DNA from: Nonomuraea montanisoli | GTDB lineage: Bacteria > Actinomycetota > Actinomycetes > Streptosporangiales > Streptosporangiaceae | Length of the DNA: 64,000 nucleotides | Assembly (NCBI RefSeq): GCF_013363975.1 | Contig: NZ_JABWGN010000018.1 | Location: 124,001-188,000 of the forward strand | Reading direction: 5' to 3' | Made by a program: the position numbers and the translations under genes | Part shown: piece after piece, positions 50,745-58,702 of the stretch | How positions within the stretch are numbered: position 1 is the first letter of the stretch | Layout of the letters: each line of letters opens with the position of its first letter | The notes under the pieces: model-generated | What the model was told of the DNA's origin: nothing | The model's database searches: none | What the model saw: the letters and a program-made list of their open reading frames with translations, nothing else

Positions 50745-50777
50745 AGGCCGGGGTTCGCTGGAAGCGAACACCGGCCT
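50745..50777 (-). terminator. Terminator of the cold-shock gene
   Basis: AGGCCGG and GTTCGC (50745-50758) pair with GCGAAC and CCGGCCT (50764-50777), with one internal mismatch and a 5-nt loop. It lies 17 bp after the stop of the leftward cold-shock gene. Confidence 0.85.
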
Positions 50778-50793
50778 GACTCGCTGCTACAGG

Positions 50794-50997
50794 TCAGATG
50801 GCACGGACCTGGGAGGCCTGCGGCCCCTTCTGGCCCTGCGTGATCTCGAACTCGACCCGCTGGCCGTCTTCAAGGCTGCGGTAGCCGTTGCCGACGATCT
50901 CGGAGAAGTGCACGAACACGTCCGGCGCACCGCCGTCCGGGGCGATGAAGCCGAAGCCCTTCTCAGCGTTGAACCACTTGACGGTTCCCTGAGCCAT
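50794..50997 (-). CDS. Cold-shock domain protein (CspA family)
   Basis: The protein has 67 residues and is a single cold-shock domain: GTVKWFNAEKGFGFI (RNP1), DVFVHFSEI (RNP2) and GQRVEFEITQGQKGPQASQV. It binds single-stranded RNA and DNA as a chaperone. GGGAGAG precedes the ATG at good distance. A strong hairpin terminator follows, so it is monocistronic. A leader of over 100 nt upstream is possible, as in regulated csp genes. Confidence 0.97.
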   Translation of the reverse strand: MAQGTVKWFNAEKGFGFIAPDGGAPDVFVHFSEIVGNGYRSLEDGQRVEFEITQGQKGPQASQVRAI

Positions 50998-51220
50998 AAA
51001 AGCTCTCCCTCAGGATGTGAATCTATGGGACCCGCACCTCGCGGGTCCCGGTGTGTCGTACAGCAAGCACCCGGGGTGGCTCAGACAATGTCATGCTGGT
51101 TTTCACTACGGGATCAGCTAATACAACGCCTCCACATCTAACACCATTCTGGCGCGTCGGTGTTCCCGTCCCTGGGAAGATTTCTGGCCGGCGGCATCAC
51201 CCGGCAAACTGGAACGTGTT

Positions 51221-52060
51221 ATGCAGAGTCTCCCCGCGCCGCGTCTCGTGGCCACCGACCTCGACGGCACCGCCCTGCGCGCCGACGGAACCATCTCTCC
51301 CCGCACGGCCGCGGCCTTCGCCAGAGTCGAGGAGGCGGGTGCCATGCTGGTGTTCGTCACCGGCCGCCCGCCGCGGTGGATGAGCGGAGTGGCGGGTGCG
51401 CTGCGTCACCGAGGGCTGGCAATCTGTGCGAACGGGGCGCTGATCTACGACCTGCATACGGAACGCATAGTCGAATCACACCTGATCGCGGTGGATGTAC
51501 TGGAACAAGTCGTCGCTCAGCTAAGAGCGAACGTGCCCGAACTCGCATTTTCGGTCGAGTATGAGGGGGGATTTGCGCATGAGTCCCAATTCCCGCTCGG
51601 CGGTTGGGACAGCAAGGCCGTCGGCGGTCTGCGGGTCGGCGTGGGCACGTTGACGTCGCAGCCCTGCGCCAAGCTGCTCGCCCTCCACCCCGGCATGGAC
51701 CCCGACACGCTCCACGCGACCGTCCACGAGCTCGTGGGGCACCTCGTGACCGCCACGCACTCCAGCGGCCGCAGCCTCATCGAGATGAGCGCTCACGGTG
51801 TGACGAAGGCCACGGCGCTGGCCGTGCTCGCGGAGCGGCACGAGATCAAGCCGTCGGAGGTCGTGGCGTTCGGCGACATGCCGAACGACCTGCCCATGCT
51901 GAGCTGGGCAGGCACGTCGTACGCCGTCGCCAACGCGCATCCCGACGTGCTGGCCGCGGTCGATCACATGACGGCGGCCAACGACGACGACGGTGTGGCC
52001 CGTGTGCTGGAGCGGCTCTACGGGCCGTCCCCCGACTCCAAGGCTCCCGGCTACAGGTAG
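51221..52060 (+). CDS. HAD-superfamily hydrolase, Cof type
   Basis: The protein has 279 residues. Motif I is VATDLDGTAL with the nucleophile Asp, motif II is FVTGRPP, and motif IV is VVAFGDMPNDLPML. A type IIB cap occupies about residues 85-195. Cof-type enzymes dephosphorylate sugar phosphates, FMN or PLP. The last 10 bp overlap the convergent bpa gene. The substrate is not predictable. Confidence 0.93.
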   Translation: MQSLPAPRLVATDLDGTALRADGTISPRTAAAFARVEEAGAMLVFVTGRPPRWMSGVAGALRHRGLAICANGALIYDLHTERIVESHLIAVDVLEQVVAQLRANVPELAFSVEYEGGFAHESQFPLGGWDSKAVGGLRVGVGTLTSQPCAKLLALHPGMDPDTLHATVHELVGHLVTATHSSGRSLIEMSAHGVTKATALAVLAERHEIKPSEVVAFGDMPNDLPMLSWAGTSYAVANAHPDVLAAVDHMTAANDDDGVARVLERLYGPSPDSKAPGYR

Positions 52061-52557
52061 GGGCCGGAGCCGCCGGGCGGGGCGTCGCCGTGCGGCACGC
52101 CGGGCAGCGCCCTGCGCATCTGCTCCAACTGGGCCCGAGCCGCCATCTGCTGCGCGAACAGCGTGGTCTGGATCCCGTGGAACAACCCCTCAAGCCACCC
52201 CACGAGCTGCGCGTGGGCGATGCGGAGCTCCGCGTCGCTCGGCGGCGTGCCGTTGTCGTCGGTGAACGGCAGCGACAGCCGCTCCAACTCGTCGACCAGC
52301 TCGGGCGCCAGGCCGTCCTCCAGCTCCTTGATCGAGGACTGGTGGATCTCCTTCAGCCGCTTGCGGCTGGCTTCGTCCAGAGGGGCCGCGCGGACCTCCT
52401 CCAGGAGCTGGCGGATCATGCTGCCGATACGCATGACCTTGGCGGGCTGCTCGACCAGGTTGGTGACCGAGCGCTCGTCTTCACCACTGTCACTCTGGCC
52501 CTGGAAGTCGGGACCGACCACCACGATGCGAGAGGTGTTGTTGTCCTCAGCACTCAT
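52051..52557 (-). CDS. bpa: Bacterial proteasome activator Bpa (PafE)
   Basis: The start is ATG 52557 (MSAEDNNTSRIVVVG); the protein has 168 residues. The central part is a four-helix bundle, with QPAKVMRIGSMIRQLLEEVR and LVGWLEGLFHGIQTTLFAQQ. The C-terminus ends GPYL, matching the HbYX-type tail (GQYL in M. tuberculosis) that docks into the 20S proteasome and opens its gate without ATP. Bpa helps degrade HspR and disordered proteins. TACGGT ends 7 nt before the start. The proteasome itself is not in this window. Confidence 0.95.
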   Translation of the reverse strand: MSAEDNNTSRIVVVGPDFQGQSDSGEDERSVTNLVEQPAKVMRIGSMIRQLLEEVRAAPLDEASRKRLKEIHQSSIKELEDGLAPELVDELERLSLPFTDDNGTPPSDAELRIAHAQLVGWLEGLFHGIQTTLFAQQMAARAQLEQMRRALPGVPHGDAPPGGSGPYL

Positions 52558-52562
52558 AGGTT

Positions 52563-53519
52563 TCACCGTACTAGCAGGATCTTGCCGATGTGTTCGCCGG
52601 AATCCAGCATGCGGTGCGCCTCGGCCGCGTCGCTCATCGGCACCCGCGCGTGCACCACGGGACGGACCGCCCCCGCGCCGACCAGCGGCCAGACGTTGTC
52701 GGCGACGCTGCGGACGATGACGCCCTTCTCCTCGACGGGCCGGGCGCGCAGCGTGGTGCCGTGGACCGACGCGCGCTTGGTCAGCAGGACGCCGAGGTCG
52801 ATCTCGGCCTTGGCTCCGCCCTGGAGGGCGATGATCGCCAGCCGGCCGCCGGGGTTGAGCGCCTTGAGGTTCCCGGCCAGGTAGGGGCCGCCGATGATGT
52901 CGAGGATCACGTCGGCCCGCACCAGGTCCGAGAAGTCCTGCTCGCGGTAGTTGATGGTCTCGTCCGCGCCGAGCTCCCGCAGCCGCCGCAGCTTGGCCTC
53001 GCTCCCGGCGGTGGTCACCACCTGGGAACCGAGCGCCTTGGCGAGCTGCACCGCGAACGTGCCGATCCCGCTCGCCCCGCCGTGGACCAGCAGCGTCTCG
53101 CCCTTGCGCAGCCGGGCCAGCATGAACACGTTGGACCACACCGTGCAGGCCACCTCCGGCAGCGCCGCCGCGTCCACCAGCGGGACGCCCTCGGGCACCG
53201 GCATCACCTGCTCCCACGGCACGGCCACCCGCTCGGCGTAGCCGCCGCCGGCCAGCAGCGCGCACACCTCGTCGCCGGGCGCGAACCCCGGCACGCCCGC
53301 GCCGACCTCCGCCACCACGCCGGAGACCTCCAGCCCCGGGTACGGCGGGGCGCCGGGAGGCGGGTCGTAGAACCCCTTGCGCTGGAGGACGTCGGCTCTG
53401 TTGACCCCGGCCGCGGCCACCTCGATGACGACCTGGCCCTGCTCGGGACGCGGGTCGGGCACCTCGCGCCACTCCAGGACCTCTGGGCCGCCCGGCCGGA
53501 CGATCTCGATGGCTCGCAT
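52563..53519 (-). CDS. NAD(P)H quinone oxidoreductase (zeta-crystallin/QOR type)
   Basis: The start is ATG 53519 (MRAIEIVRPGGPEVLEW); the protein has 318 residues. It is a zinc-independent medium-chain reductase: VAAAGVNRADVLQRKGFYDPPPG, the nucleotide loop VHGGASGIGTFAVQLAKALG, and the GADETINYRE region of the QOR family. It reduces quinones with NADPH. TACCGT ends 6 nt before the ATG. It lies just upstream of bpa, but bpa seems to have its own promoter. Confidence 0.94.
   Translation of the reverse strand: MRAIEIVRPGGPEVLEWREVPDPRPEQGQVVIEVAAAGVNRADVLQRKGFYDPPPGAPPYPGLEVSGVVAEVGAGVPGFAPGDEVCALLAGGGYAERVAVPWEQVMPVPEGVPLVDAAALPEVACTVWSNVFMLARLRKGETLLVHGGASGIGTFAVQLAKALGSQVVTTAGSEAKLRRLRELGADETINYREQDFSDLVRADVILDIIGGPYLAGNLKALNPGGRLAIIALQGGAKAEIDLGVLLTKRASVHGTTLRARPVEEKGVIVRSVADNVWPLVGAGAVRPVVHARVPMSDAAEAHRMLDSGEHIGKILLVR
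52565..52570 (-). promoter_or_regulatory. -10 hexamer TACGGT, leaderless bpa mRNA
   Basis: On the minus strand TACGGT ends 7 nt before the bpa ATG at 52557. It lies just inside the 3' spacer after the oxidoreductase stop. Confidence 0.5.
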
Positions 53520-53525
53520 GGCACC

Positions 53526-53531
53526 ACGGTA
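53526..53531 (-). promoter_or_regulatory. -10 hexamer TACCGT, leaderless oxidoreductase mRNA
   Basis: On the minus strand TACCGT ends 6 nt before the ATG at 53519. Confidence 0.55.
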
Positions 53532-53632
53532 ACCGGGCAAAGAAGTTGTGGGTTGGCTGCGACCATGGGAACACATGGCGTTAATCTTCAGAATATTTGC
53601 TGCCCCTTTACACCCAGCCGAGGGGGAACACG

Positions 53633-56398
53633 GTGGCGAGACACGATCGTGAGGAATCGCTCGAGGAGCAGCTTGCCTGGCTCGACGCGATCAAGGAGAC
53701 GGAGGAGGCGTCCGTCCCGGGCGGTTCCGCCGGCTCCGACGACGAGCGGTCCGCTTCGCCGTACCCGCAGGACCCGTGGCGGTCGGTGACGCCGCCGGAG
53801 GCGCCGCCGCAGCCGCTGTTCCGCGCCGCGGCCGGGTCGCTGTACGGGCCCGACATGCCGTCCGGCGCGGACGAGGACGCCGGGCGCGAGAGTGACGTCT
53901 CCACGCAGTGGCTGGAGCCGCCGTCGCCGTTCGGCCAGCCGTCCGGGTACGAGCAGACCTCCGGGTACGACCAGACCCCTGGGTACGACCAGGCGTCCTC
54001 GTACGACCAGCGGGCGTCGTCCTTCGATCAGGGTGGGCGGCCGGGCGCGTTCGGCGAGGCGTCGGCCTTCGAGACGCCCGCGGCGCCGTTCGAGGCGCAG
54101 CCGCGGGACGGGCGCGACGACCTGGCGCCGGCCGGGCCCGACGCGTTCCTGGAGCCGCTCAAGCCGCTGCCCCGGGCCGACGACGCCGACACGTACCCCT
54201 CGCTGCCCGAGCCCCGGCCGACGCGCGACGGAGACGACCCCGCGGCCGAGGGACGGGGGGCGGAGGAGCGCGCCGGGTGGCCGGAGCCCCTGGAGTGGCC
54301 GCTGCCGCCGGAGCGCTTCAGCGCCTTCGACGCGCATCCGTCCGAGACCCACCCCTCCCTGACGCCTCCCTTCGCCGAGTCCGGCCCGTCCGCGACGCCC
54401 GGGATGCCCGGTCTTGGCGAGACGTCCGGCCCAGCCGAGACGCCCGCCGAGACGCGAACGTCCGAAGCGCGAACGTCCGAGGCGCGAACGCCTGAGGCGC
54501 GAACGCCTGAGGCGCGAACGTCCGAGGCGCGGACGCCTGAGGAGCGGACTTCCGAGGCGGGCCCCGTGGAGGCCCCGTCCGCCGAGGCCCGCTCTCCTGA
54601 GGCCCGCTCCCCTGAGGCCCGCTCTTCCGAGGCCCTCGGTCGTGAGGAGGCGGACGGCACCGAGGCGGGAGGCGCGGCACCCGATCCCGACTCTCCGGAC
54701 GCGACCTCTCCCCATCTGCGGCCCCCGTCCGCGTGGGACCCCCAGCCGGTACCGCCGTCCGACACGCCGCTGTTCGCCCCCCGCCCGTCCGAGGCGCGGC
54801 CGTCCGACGACGCGCGCCCGTCGGACGGGACGCGCCAGTCCGGCGAGGTGCGTCCACCGGCCGAGGCACGTCCGTCGGACGACGCCAGGACCGTCGACCG
54901 CACACGACCCGCCGAGAACGCGCGGACCGCCGACCGCACAAGACCCGCCGACAACACACGGCCCGCCGAGAGCGCGCGATCCGCCGAGAGCGCGGCGACC
55001 GCCGCCGACGTGTGGTCGTCCTCCGAGGACGCGCATGCCCCCGAGGACGCGCATGCCCCCGAGGGCGCGCATGCCCCCGAGGGCGGACGAGTCGCCGACG
55101 ACACCAGGCCCGCCCTGTCCCGCCCCCGTGACGACGAGGCCGAGCCCGGGCGCGCCGCGGGAAGCCCCCACGACCACGAGGACGGGCACACCGTCGACGT
55201 CCGGCCCCTCGCCCAGCCGCCCGCGTTCGGCGCGCCGTCCGGCCGGCGGGCCGCCCAGGGCGGCGCACTCGACCGTCCCGAGCCGCCGGACCACCCCGAA
55301 CCGGCGCGGGAGCACCACCGACCGAGCACGCCGCCCCAGCCTCCCGCGCAGCGGGCCGAGCCGCCCGCGCCCCGGCCGCGCCGCCCCGCCCCCGTCCCGG
55401 TCTTCAGCGCGTCCCCACGCCCGCCGGTCACCGGCAAGCCGACCGCCGAGAGCCTCGACCCCGAGACCCTGCTGCGGGGCCGCCGCAACGCCCCGTCCAA
55501 GGGCTGGCGGCGCCTGGTCTACAAGGCGTCCGGCGGCTGGATCAAGCCGGGCGAGCCGCCGGAGGTGCGCCGCCGCCGCGAGCTGCTGTCCAGGGCCCGC
55601 ACCCCGGTCGCCACGGGGCACCACCGCGTGGCCGTCCTCAGCCTGAAGGGCGGCGTCGGCAAGACGACGACCACGGTCGGCCTCGGCGCGACCCTGGCCT
55701 CGACGCGCGGCGACCGCGTCATCGCCGTCGACGCCAACCCCGACCGCGGCACCCTGTCCGACAAGCTGGTGCTGGAGACCTCGGCGACGGTCCGCGACCT
55801 GCTCAACGAGCGGGAGCAGGTCAAGAGGTACGTGGACATCAGGGCGTTCACCTCGCAGGCGCCCTCGCGGCTGGAGGTGCTGGCCTCCGACCGCGACCCG
55901 TCGGTGTCGGAGGCGTTCAGCGGCGCCGACTACCAGGCCGTCTCGCAGGTGCTGGAGAACTTCTACTCGATCTGCATCACCGACTGCGGCACCGGTCTGC
56001 TGCACTCGGCGATGGGCGGCGTGCTCGGCCTGGCCGACCAGATCGTGCTGGTCAGCTCGCCGTCGGTGGACGGCGCGCGAGCCGCGTCGGCGACGCTCGA
56101 CTGGCTGGAGGCGCACCACTACGCCGACCTGGTGCGCAACGCCACCGTCGTGCTGTGCAGCGTCCGGCCGCGCACGAAGTCGGCGGTCGACATCAACAAG
56201 CTGGAGGCCCACTTCGCGGCCCGGTGCCGGGCGGTGATCCGCGTGCCGTACGACCCGCATCTGGAGGAGGGCGCGGAGATCGACCTGGACCGGCTGCAGG
56301 AGCCGACCCGCGACGCCTTCCTGCAACTCGCGGCGTACGTGGGCGACGGGTTCGCCGGGACGAGGGAGGCGATGGCGGCCCCCGGGACGCGCGACTAG
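53633..56398 (+). CDS. ParA/MinD-type ATPase with long repetitive N-terminus (EspI-like)
   Basis: The start is GTG 53633, with GAGGGGGA upstream; the protein has 921 residues. Residues 1 to about 640 are disordered and rich in Pro, Glu, Ala, Arg and Ser, with several short repeats: GYDQ units (about 100-125), EARTS/EARTP pentapeptides (about 275-310), RTRPADN-type and EDAHAP units. The ATPase domain follows with the Walker A KGGVGKTTTT (Lys about 677) and DANPDRGT and ITDCGTG. This matches EspI-like proteins of type VII secretion loci and related actinomycete ATPases. No other ESX gene is here, so the role is open. Confidence 0.88.
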   Translation: MARHDREESLEEQLAWLDAIKETEEASVPGGSAGSDDERSASPYPQDPWRSVTPPEAPPQPLFRAAAGSLYGPDMPSGADEDAGRESDVSTQWLEPPSPFGQPSGYEQTSGYDQTPGYDQASSYDQRASSFDQGGRPGAFGEASAFETPAAPFEAQPRDGRDDLAPAGPDAFLEPLKPLPRADDADTYPSLPEPRPTRDGDDPAAEGRGAEERAGWPEPLEWPLPPERFSAFDAHPSETHPSLTPPFAESGPSATPGMPGLGETSGPAETPAETRTSEARTSEARTPEARTPEARTSEARTPEERTSEAGPVEAPSAEARSPEARSPEARSSEALGREEADGTEAGGAAPDPDSPDATSPHLRPPSAWDPQPVPPSDTPLFAPRPSEARPSDDARPSDGTRQSGEVRPPAEARPSDDARTVDRTRPAENARTADRTRPADNTRPAESARSAESAATAADVWSSSEDAHAPEDAHAPEGAHAPEGGRVADDTRPALSRPRDDEAEPGRAAGSPHDHEDGHTVDVRPLAQPPAFGAPSGRRAAQGGALDRPEPPDHPEPAREHHRPSTPPQPPAQRAEPPAPRPRRPAPVPVFSASPRPPVTGKPTAESLDPETLLRGRRNAPSKGWRRLVYKASGGWIKPGEPPEVRRRRELLSRARTPVATGHHRVAVLSLKGGVGKTTTTVGLGATLASTRGDRVIAVDANPDRGTLSDKLVLETSATVRDLLNEREQVKRYVDIRAFTSQAPSRLEVLASDRDPSVSEAFSGADYQAVSQVLENFYSICITDCGTGLLHSAMGGVLGLADQIVLVSSPSVDGARAASATLDWLEAHHYADLVRNATVVLCSVRPRTKSAVDINKLEAHFAARCRAVIRVPYDPHLEEGAEIDLDRLQEPTRDAFLQLAAYVGDGFAGTREAMAAPGTRD

Positions 56399-56423
56399 GC
56401 GACCCGGAGGCGCGGGAGCCGAG

Positions 56424-56510
56424 CGGAGGGTGTGGGATTCGAACCCACGAGGCCATCGCTGACCTGGCCGCTTTCAAGGCGGCTGCACTCGTCCACTATG
56501 CGAACCCTCC
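56424..56510 (-). tRNA. tRNA-Ser (UGA)
   Basis: This is a class II tRNA of 87 nt read leftward. The acceptor stem GGAGGGT pairs with ACCCTCC, with G as discriminator and no encoded CCA. The anticodon stem GCCGC/GCGGC encloses CTTGAAA, giving anticodon TGA. A long variable arm and the T arm GTGGGTTCGAATCCCAC are present. Confidence 0.97.
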
Positions 56511-56566
56511 AGTGCGCACACCACCTTAGCGGCTGCGGTGCCGCCGGGGTACCGGAGCGGCGGCTC

Positions 56567-57412
56567 CTACCGGTCGAGCTGTGACAGCAGCCACCGGGGG
56601 CCCGCGGTGGTGGCGCCGAGGTCGGTGACGCGCTCCTTCAGGCCCCGGTCGGCGGTCACGACGAGCACCCGCTCCCACGGCCGCGCCCGGCGGACGACCT
56701 CCACGACGGCGTCGTCGCCGCTGCCGGTGGCCGCCACCACCTGGACGCCCCGCACGTCCGGCACCTCGCGGGCGCCGCCCTCGACGACGGCCACGATCCG
56801 CGGGTACCAGCGCTCCAGCACGGGGTGGGTCAGGCCGAGCCGTGACACGTCCTCCAGCAGGCGGGTGGCGGCGCCGAGCCGGTCCTTCCACCAGCCGTGC
56901 TCGGCGCGGGCGCCGACGATGTTGGCCACGTCGAGGACCAGCGTCTCGGGCCGCAGCTCCTCCTGGACCTCTCCCCAGGTCTCGGCGAACCCCGGGTGCA
57001 GCCGCATCGCGGAGATCTCGGGCAGGCGCAGCCAGCGCAGCTCGGCGCTCTCCCGGTTGGCGGGCACGGCGGGCAGCAGCTCGGGCGCCTCGGCGATCAC
57101 CGTCTCGAACGCCCACCCGCCGTGGTCGTCCACGTACACACCCTTGACCCGCAGGGCGTCGCCGGGGACGGCCGCCTCCTCGCGGGCCTCGCGCAGCGCT
57201 CCGGCGACGGCGTCCTCGTGGCTGTCGAGCGCGCCGCCCGGCAGCCCCCACGTGCCGCCGTGGTGGCTCCACCACGAGCGCTTCTGCATGAGCACGTACG
57301 GCACGCCGTGCGCGTCGTGGTGGACGGCCAGCAGCCCGGAGGCGCCGTGCAGCCCCCAGTGCCGGTGGCCCCGGCCGCACTCCGCCCACCCGTCGCCGTC
57401 GCCAGCCGCCAT
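56567..57412 (-). CDS. NUDIX hydrolase fused to a PIN/NYN-like domain
   Basis: The protein has 281 residues and starts at ATG 57412, with GGGGAGA upstream. The N-terminal NUDIX domain (about residues 15-150) has the Nudix box GGALDSHEDAVAGALREAREEAA with the REAREE core. The C-terminal part (about 155-281) begins LVLDVANIVGARAEHGWWKDR and has VVAATGSGDDAVVEVV and LVVTADRGLKERV. That order of Asp residues is typical of PIN/NYN-type nucleases. The fusion suggests coupled nucleotide sanitising and RNA processing, but both substrates are unknown. The C-terminal assignment is by motif only. Confidence 0.8.
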   Translation of the reverse strand: MAAGDGDGWAECGRGHRHWGLHGASGLLAVHHDAHGVPYVLMQKRSWWSHHGGTWGLPGGALDSHEDAVAGALREAREEAAVPGDALRVKGVYVDDHGGWAFETVIAEAPELLPAVPANRESAELRWLRLPEISAMRLHPGFAETWGEVQEELRPETLVLDVANIVGARAEHGWWKDRLGAATRLLEDVSRLGLTHPVLERWYPRIVAVVEGGAREVPDVRGVQVVAATGSGDDAVVEVVRRARPWERVLVVTADRGLKERVTDLGATTAGPRWLLSQLDR

Positions 57413-57462
57413 GGTCTCTGTTCTCCCCTGCTCACGGGCGCCCCTGGAAAGCCCACGCGTCC

Positions 57463-58524
57463 TCAGCCTAGGCGCGGCGGCACGGGTTCGGAATGATCAA
57501 CGCCGGACGAGCCGGGGGCGGCGGTGCTGGCCCGGACGACGAGGGTGGTGGGCAGCTCCACCCGGGCCGGGGCGTCGGCCGACAGCAGGGCGGCCAGGGC
57601 GGCGGCGCCCAGGGCGTTCCAGGGCTGGCGGACGGTGGTCAGCGGGGGCGTGACGTGCGCGGCCGCCACGGAGTCGTCGAAGCCGACCACGCTGACGTCG
57701 GCGGGCACGCGGTGGCCGCGCTCGGCGAGCGCCTGGACCACCCCGGCGGCCATCGCGTCGGAGCAGGCGAACACGGCGGTCGGCGGGGCCGGCAGCCGGT
57801 CGAGCAGCTCGTGGGTGGCCCGCAGGGCGTCCTCGCTGCGGAAGTTGCCGCGGACCTCCCAGCGCGGGTCGGCGGGCAGGCCCGCGCCGGTCATGGCCTG
57901 CCGGTACCCGGCCAGCCGCTCGACGGCGCAGGGCACGCCGGGACGGCCGGTGACGACGGCGATGCGCCGGTGGCCCAGGCCGATGAGGTGCTCGACCGCC
58001 GACCGGGCGCCGGCCTGGTCGGCGGAGACGACGACGGGCACGCCGGGCGGGGGATCGCGGCGCGGGTCCACGATCACCGCCGGGATCCCGCGGTCGCTCA
58101 GCCAGGAGCGCTGGGAGGCGGTCGGCGCGGTCCGTACGAGCAGGATGCCGGCGCTGTCGCGGGCGCTCATCCGGTCCAGCCAGGCGGCCGGTGGCCGGCC
58201 GCTCCTGGTGCGGCCGGTCGCGGCCGAGACGACGACGTCGACGCCCAGCCGCCAGGCCGCGGCCTCGACGCCGCCGAGGACCGCCAGCGCGTACGGCGAG
58301 TCGAGGCCCTGGAGCATGACGTCGACGAGGCTGCCGCGGCGCCGCCTGCGTCGCTGCCGGGGGTAGCCACGGCGTTCCAGCACGTCGGCGACGCGGCGGC
58401 GGGTGTGCGCGGAGACGTCCGACCGGCCGTTCAACGCTTTGGAAACGGTTGCGACGGACACTCCGGCCTCGCGGGCGATGACCGCCAGCTTGGGCAACGA
58501 AGGTGGCGTGCTTTCGGCCGTCAT
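57463..58524 (-). CDS. LacI-family transcriptional regulator
   Basis: The start is ATG 58524 (MTAESTPPSLPKLAVIAREAG); the protein has 353 residues. The LacI helix-turn-helix with hinge helix (VIAREAGVSVATVSKALNGR) is followed by a periplasmic-binding-protein-like sugar sensor domain from about residue 65. It is divergent from a GH43 gene whose promoter holds a perfect LacI-type operator. Derepression by an arabinose- or xylose-derived sugar is expected from the neighbour. Confidence 0.95.
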   Translation of the reverse strand: MTAESTPPSLPKLAVIAREAGVSVATVSKALNGRSDVSAHTRRRVADVLERRGYPRQRRRRRRGSLVDVMLQGLDSPYALAVLGGVEAAAWRLGVDVVVSAATGRTRSGRPPAAWLDRMSARDSAGILLVRTAPTASQRSWLSDRGIPAVIVDPRRDPPPGVPVVVSADQAGARSAVEHLIGLGHRRIAVVTGRPGVPCAVERLAGYRQAMTGAGLPADPRWEVRGNFRSEDALRATHELLDRLPAPPTAVFACSDAMAAGVVQALAERGHRVPADVSVVGFDDSVAAAHVTPPLTTVRQPWNALGAAALAALLSADAPARVELPTTLVVRASTAAPGSSGVDHSEPVPPRLG

Positions 58525-58630
58525 GTCCCAACTGTGCCGGTAGCCTCGCGTCCAGGCCACCCCCGTGAACGCGAAAATTTCGAGCTTCGGGCGTTTCCGC
58601 TGCTCGGCGCGTCGGGGTCGGTCGCGAGCC

Positions 58631-58659
58631 TTGACATCGCCCCGGCGCTCGCGGATCGT
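58631..58659 (+). promoter_or_regulatory. Sigma-70-type promoter of the GH43 gene
   Basis: TTGACA at 58631-58636 is a perfect -35 element. GATCGT at 58654-58659 is a weaker -10 after a 17-bp spacer. The LacI operator starts 4 bp downstream. Confidence 0.65.
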
Positions 58660-58663
58660 TTCC

Positions 58664-58677
58664 TGCAACCGGTTGCA
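58664..58677. promoter_or_regulatory. LacI-family operator TGCAACCGGTTGCA
   Basis: A perfect 14-bp palindrome with the central CG of LacI/GalR sites covers the predicted transcription start of the GH43 gene, 25 bp before its start codon. Repression by the divergent LacI protein is the natural reading. Confidence 0.8.
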
Positions 58678-58702
58678 CCATTCGACCCAGGAGACTTCCA
58701 CC

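Noticed and set aside
50997..51220. Possible riboswitch upstream of the cold-shock or HAD gene
   Set aside because: No known aptamer consensus was recognised. A cold-shock leader is plausible but not demonstrable from sequence alone.
52051..53574. A 507-codon leftward frame joining the oxidoreductase region to Bpa
   Set aside because: Only the last 168 codons match Bpa. The earlier part is a shifted reading of the oxidoreductase, which has its own intact frame.
56570..57400. Retron, toxin-antitoxin or phage-defence island
   Set aside because: No reverse transcriptase, paired toxin-antitoxin genes or defence ATPase/nuclease sets were found. The NUDIX fusion is a housekeeping-type protein by context.
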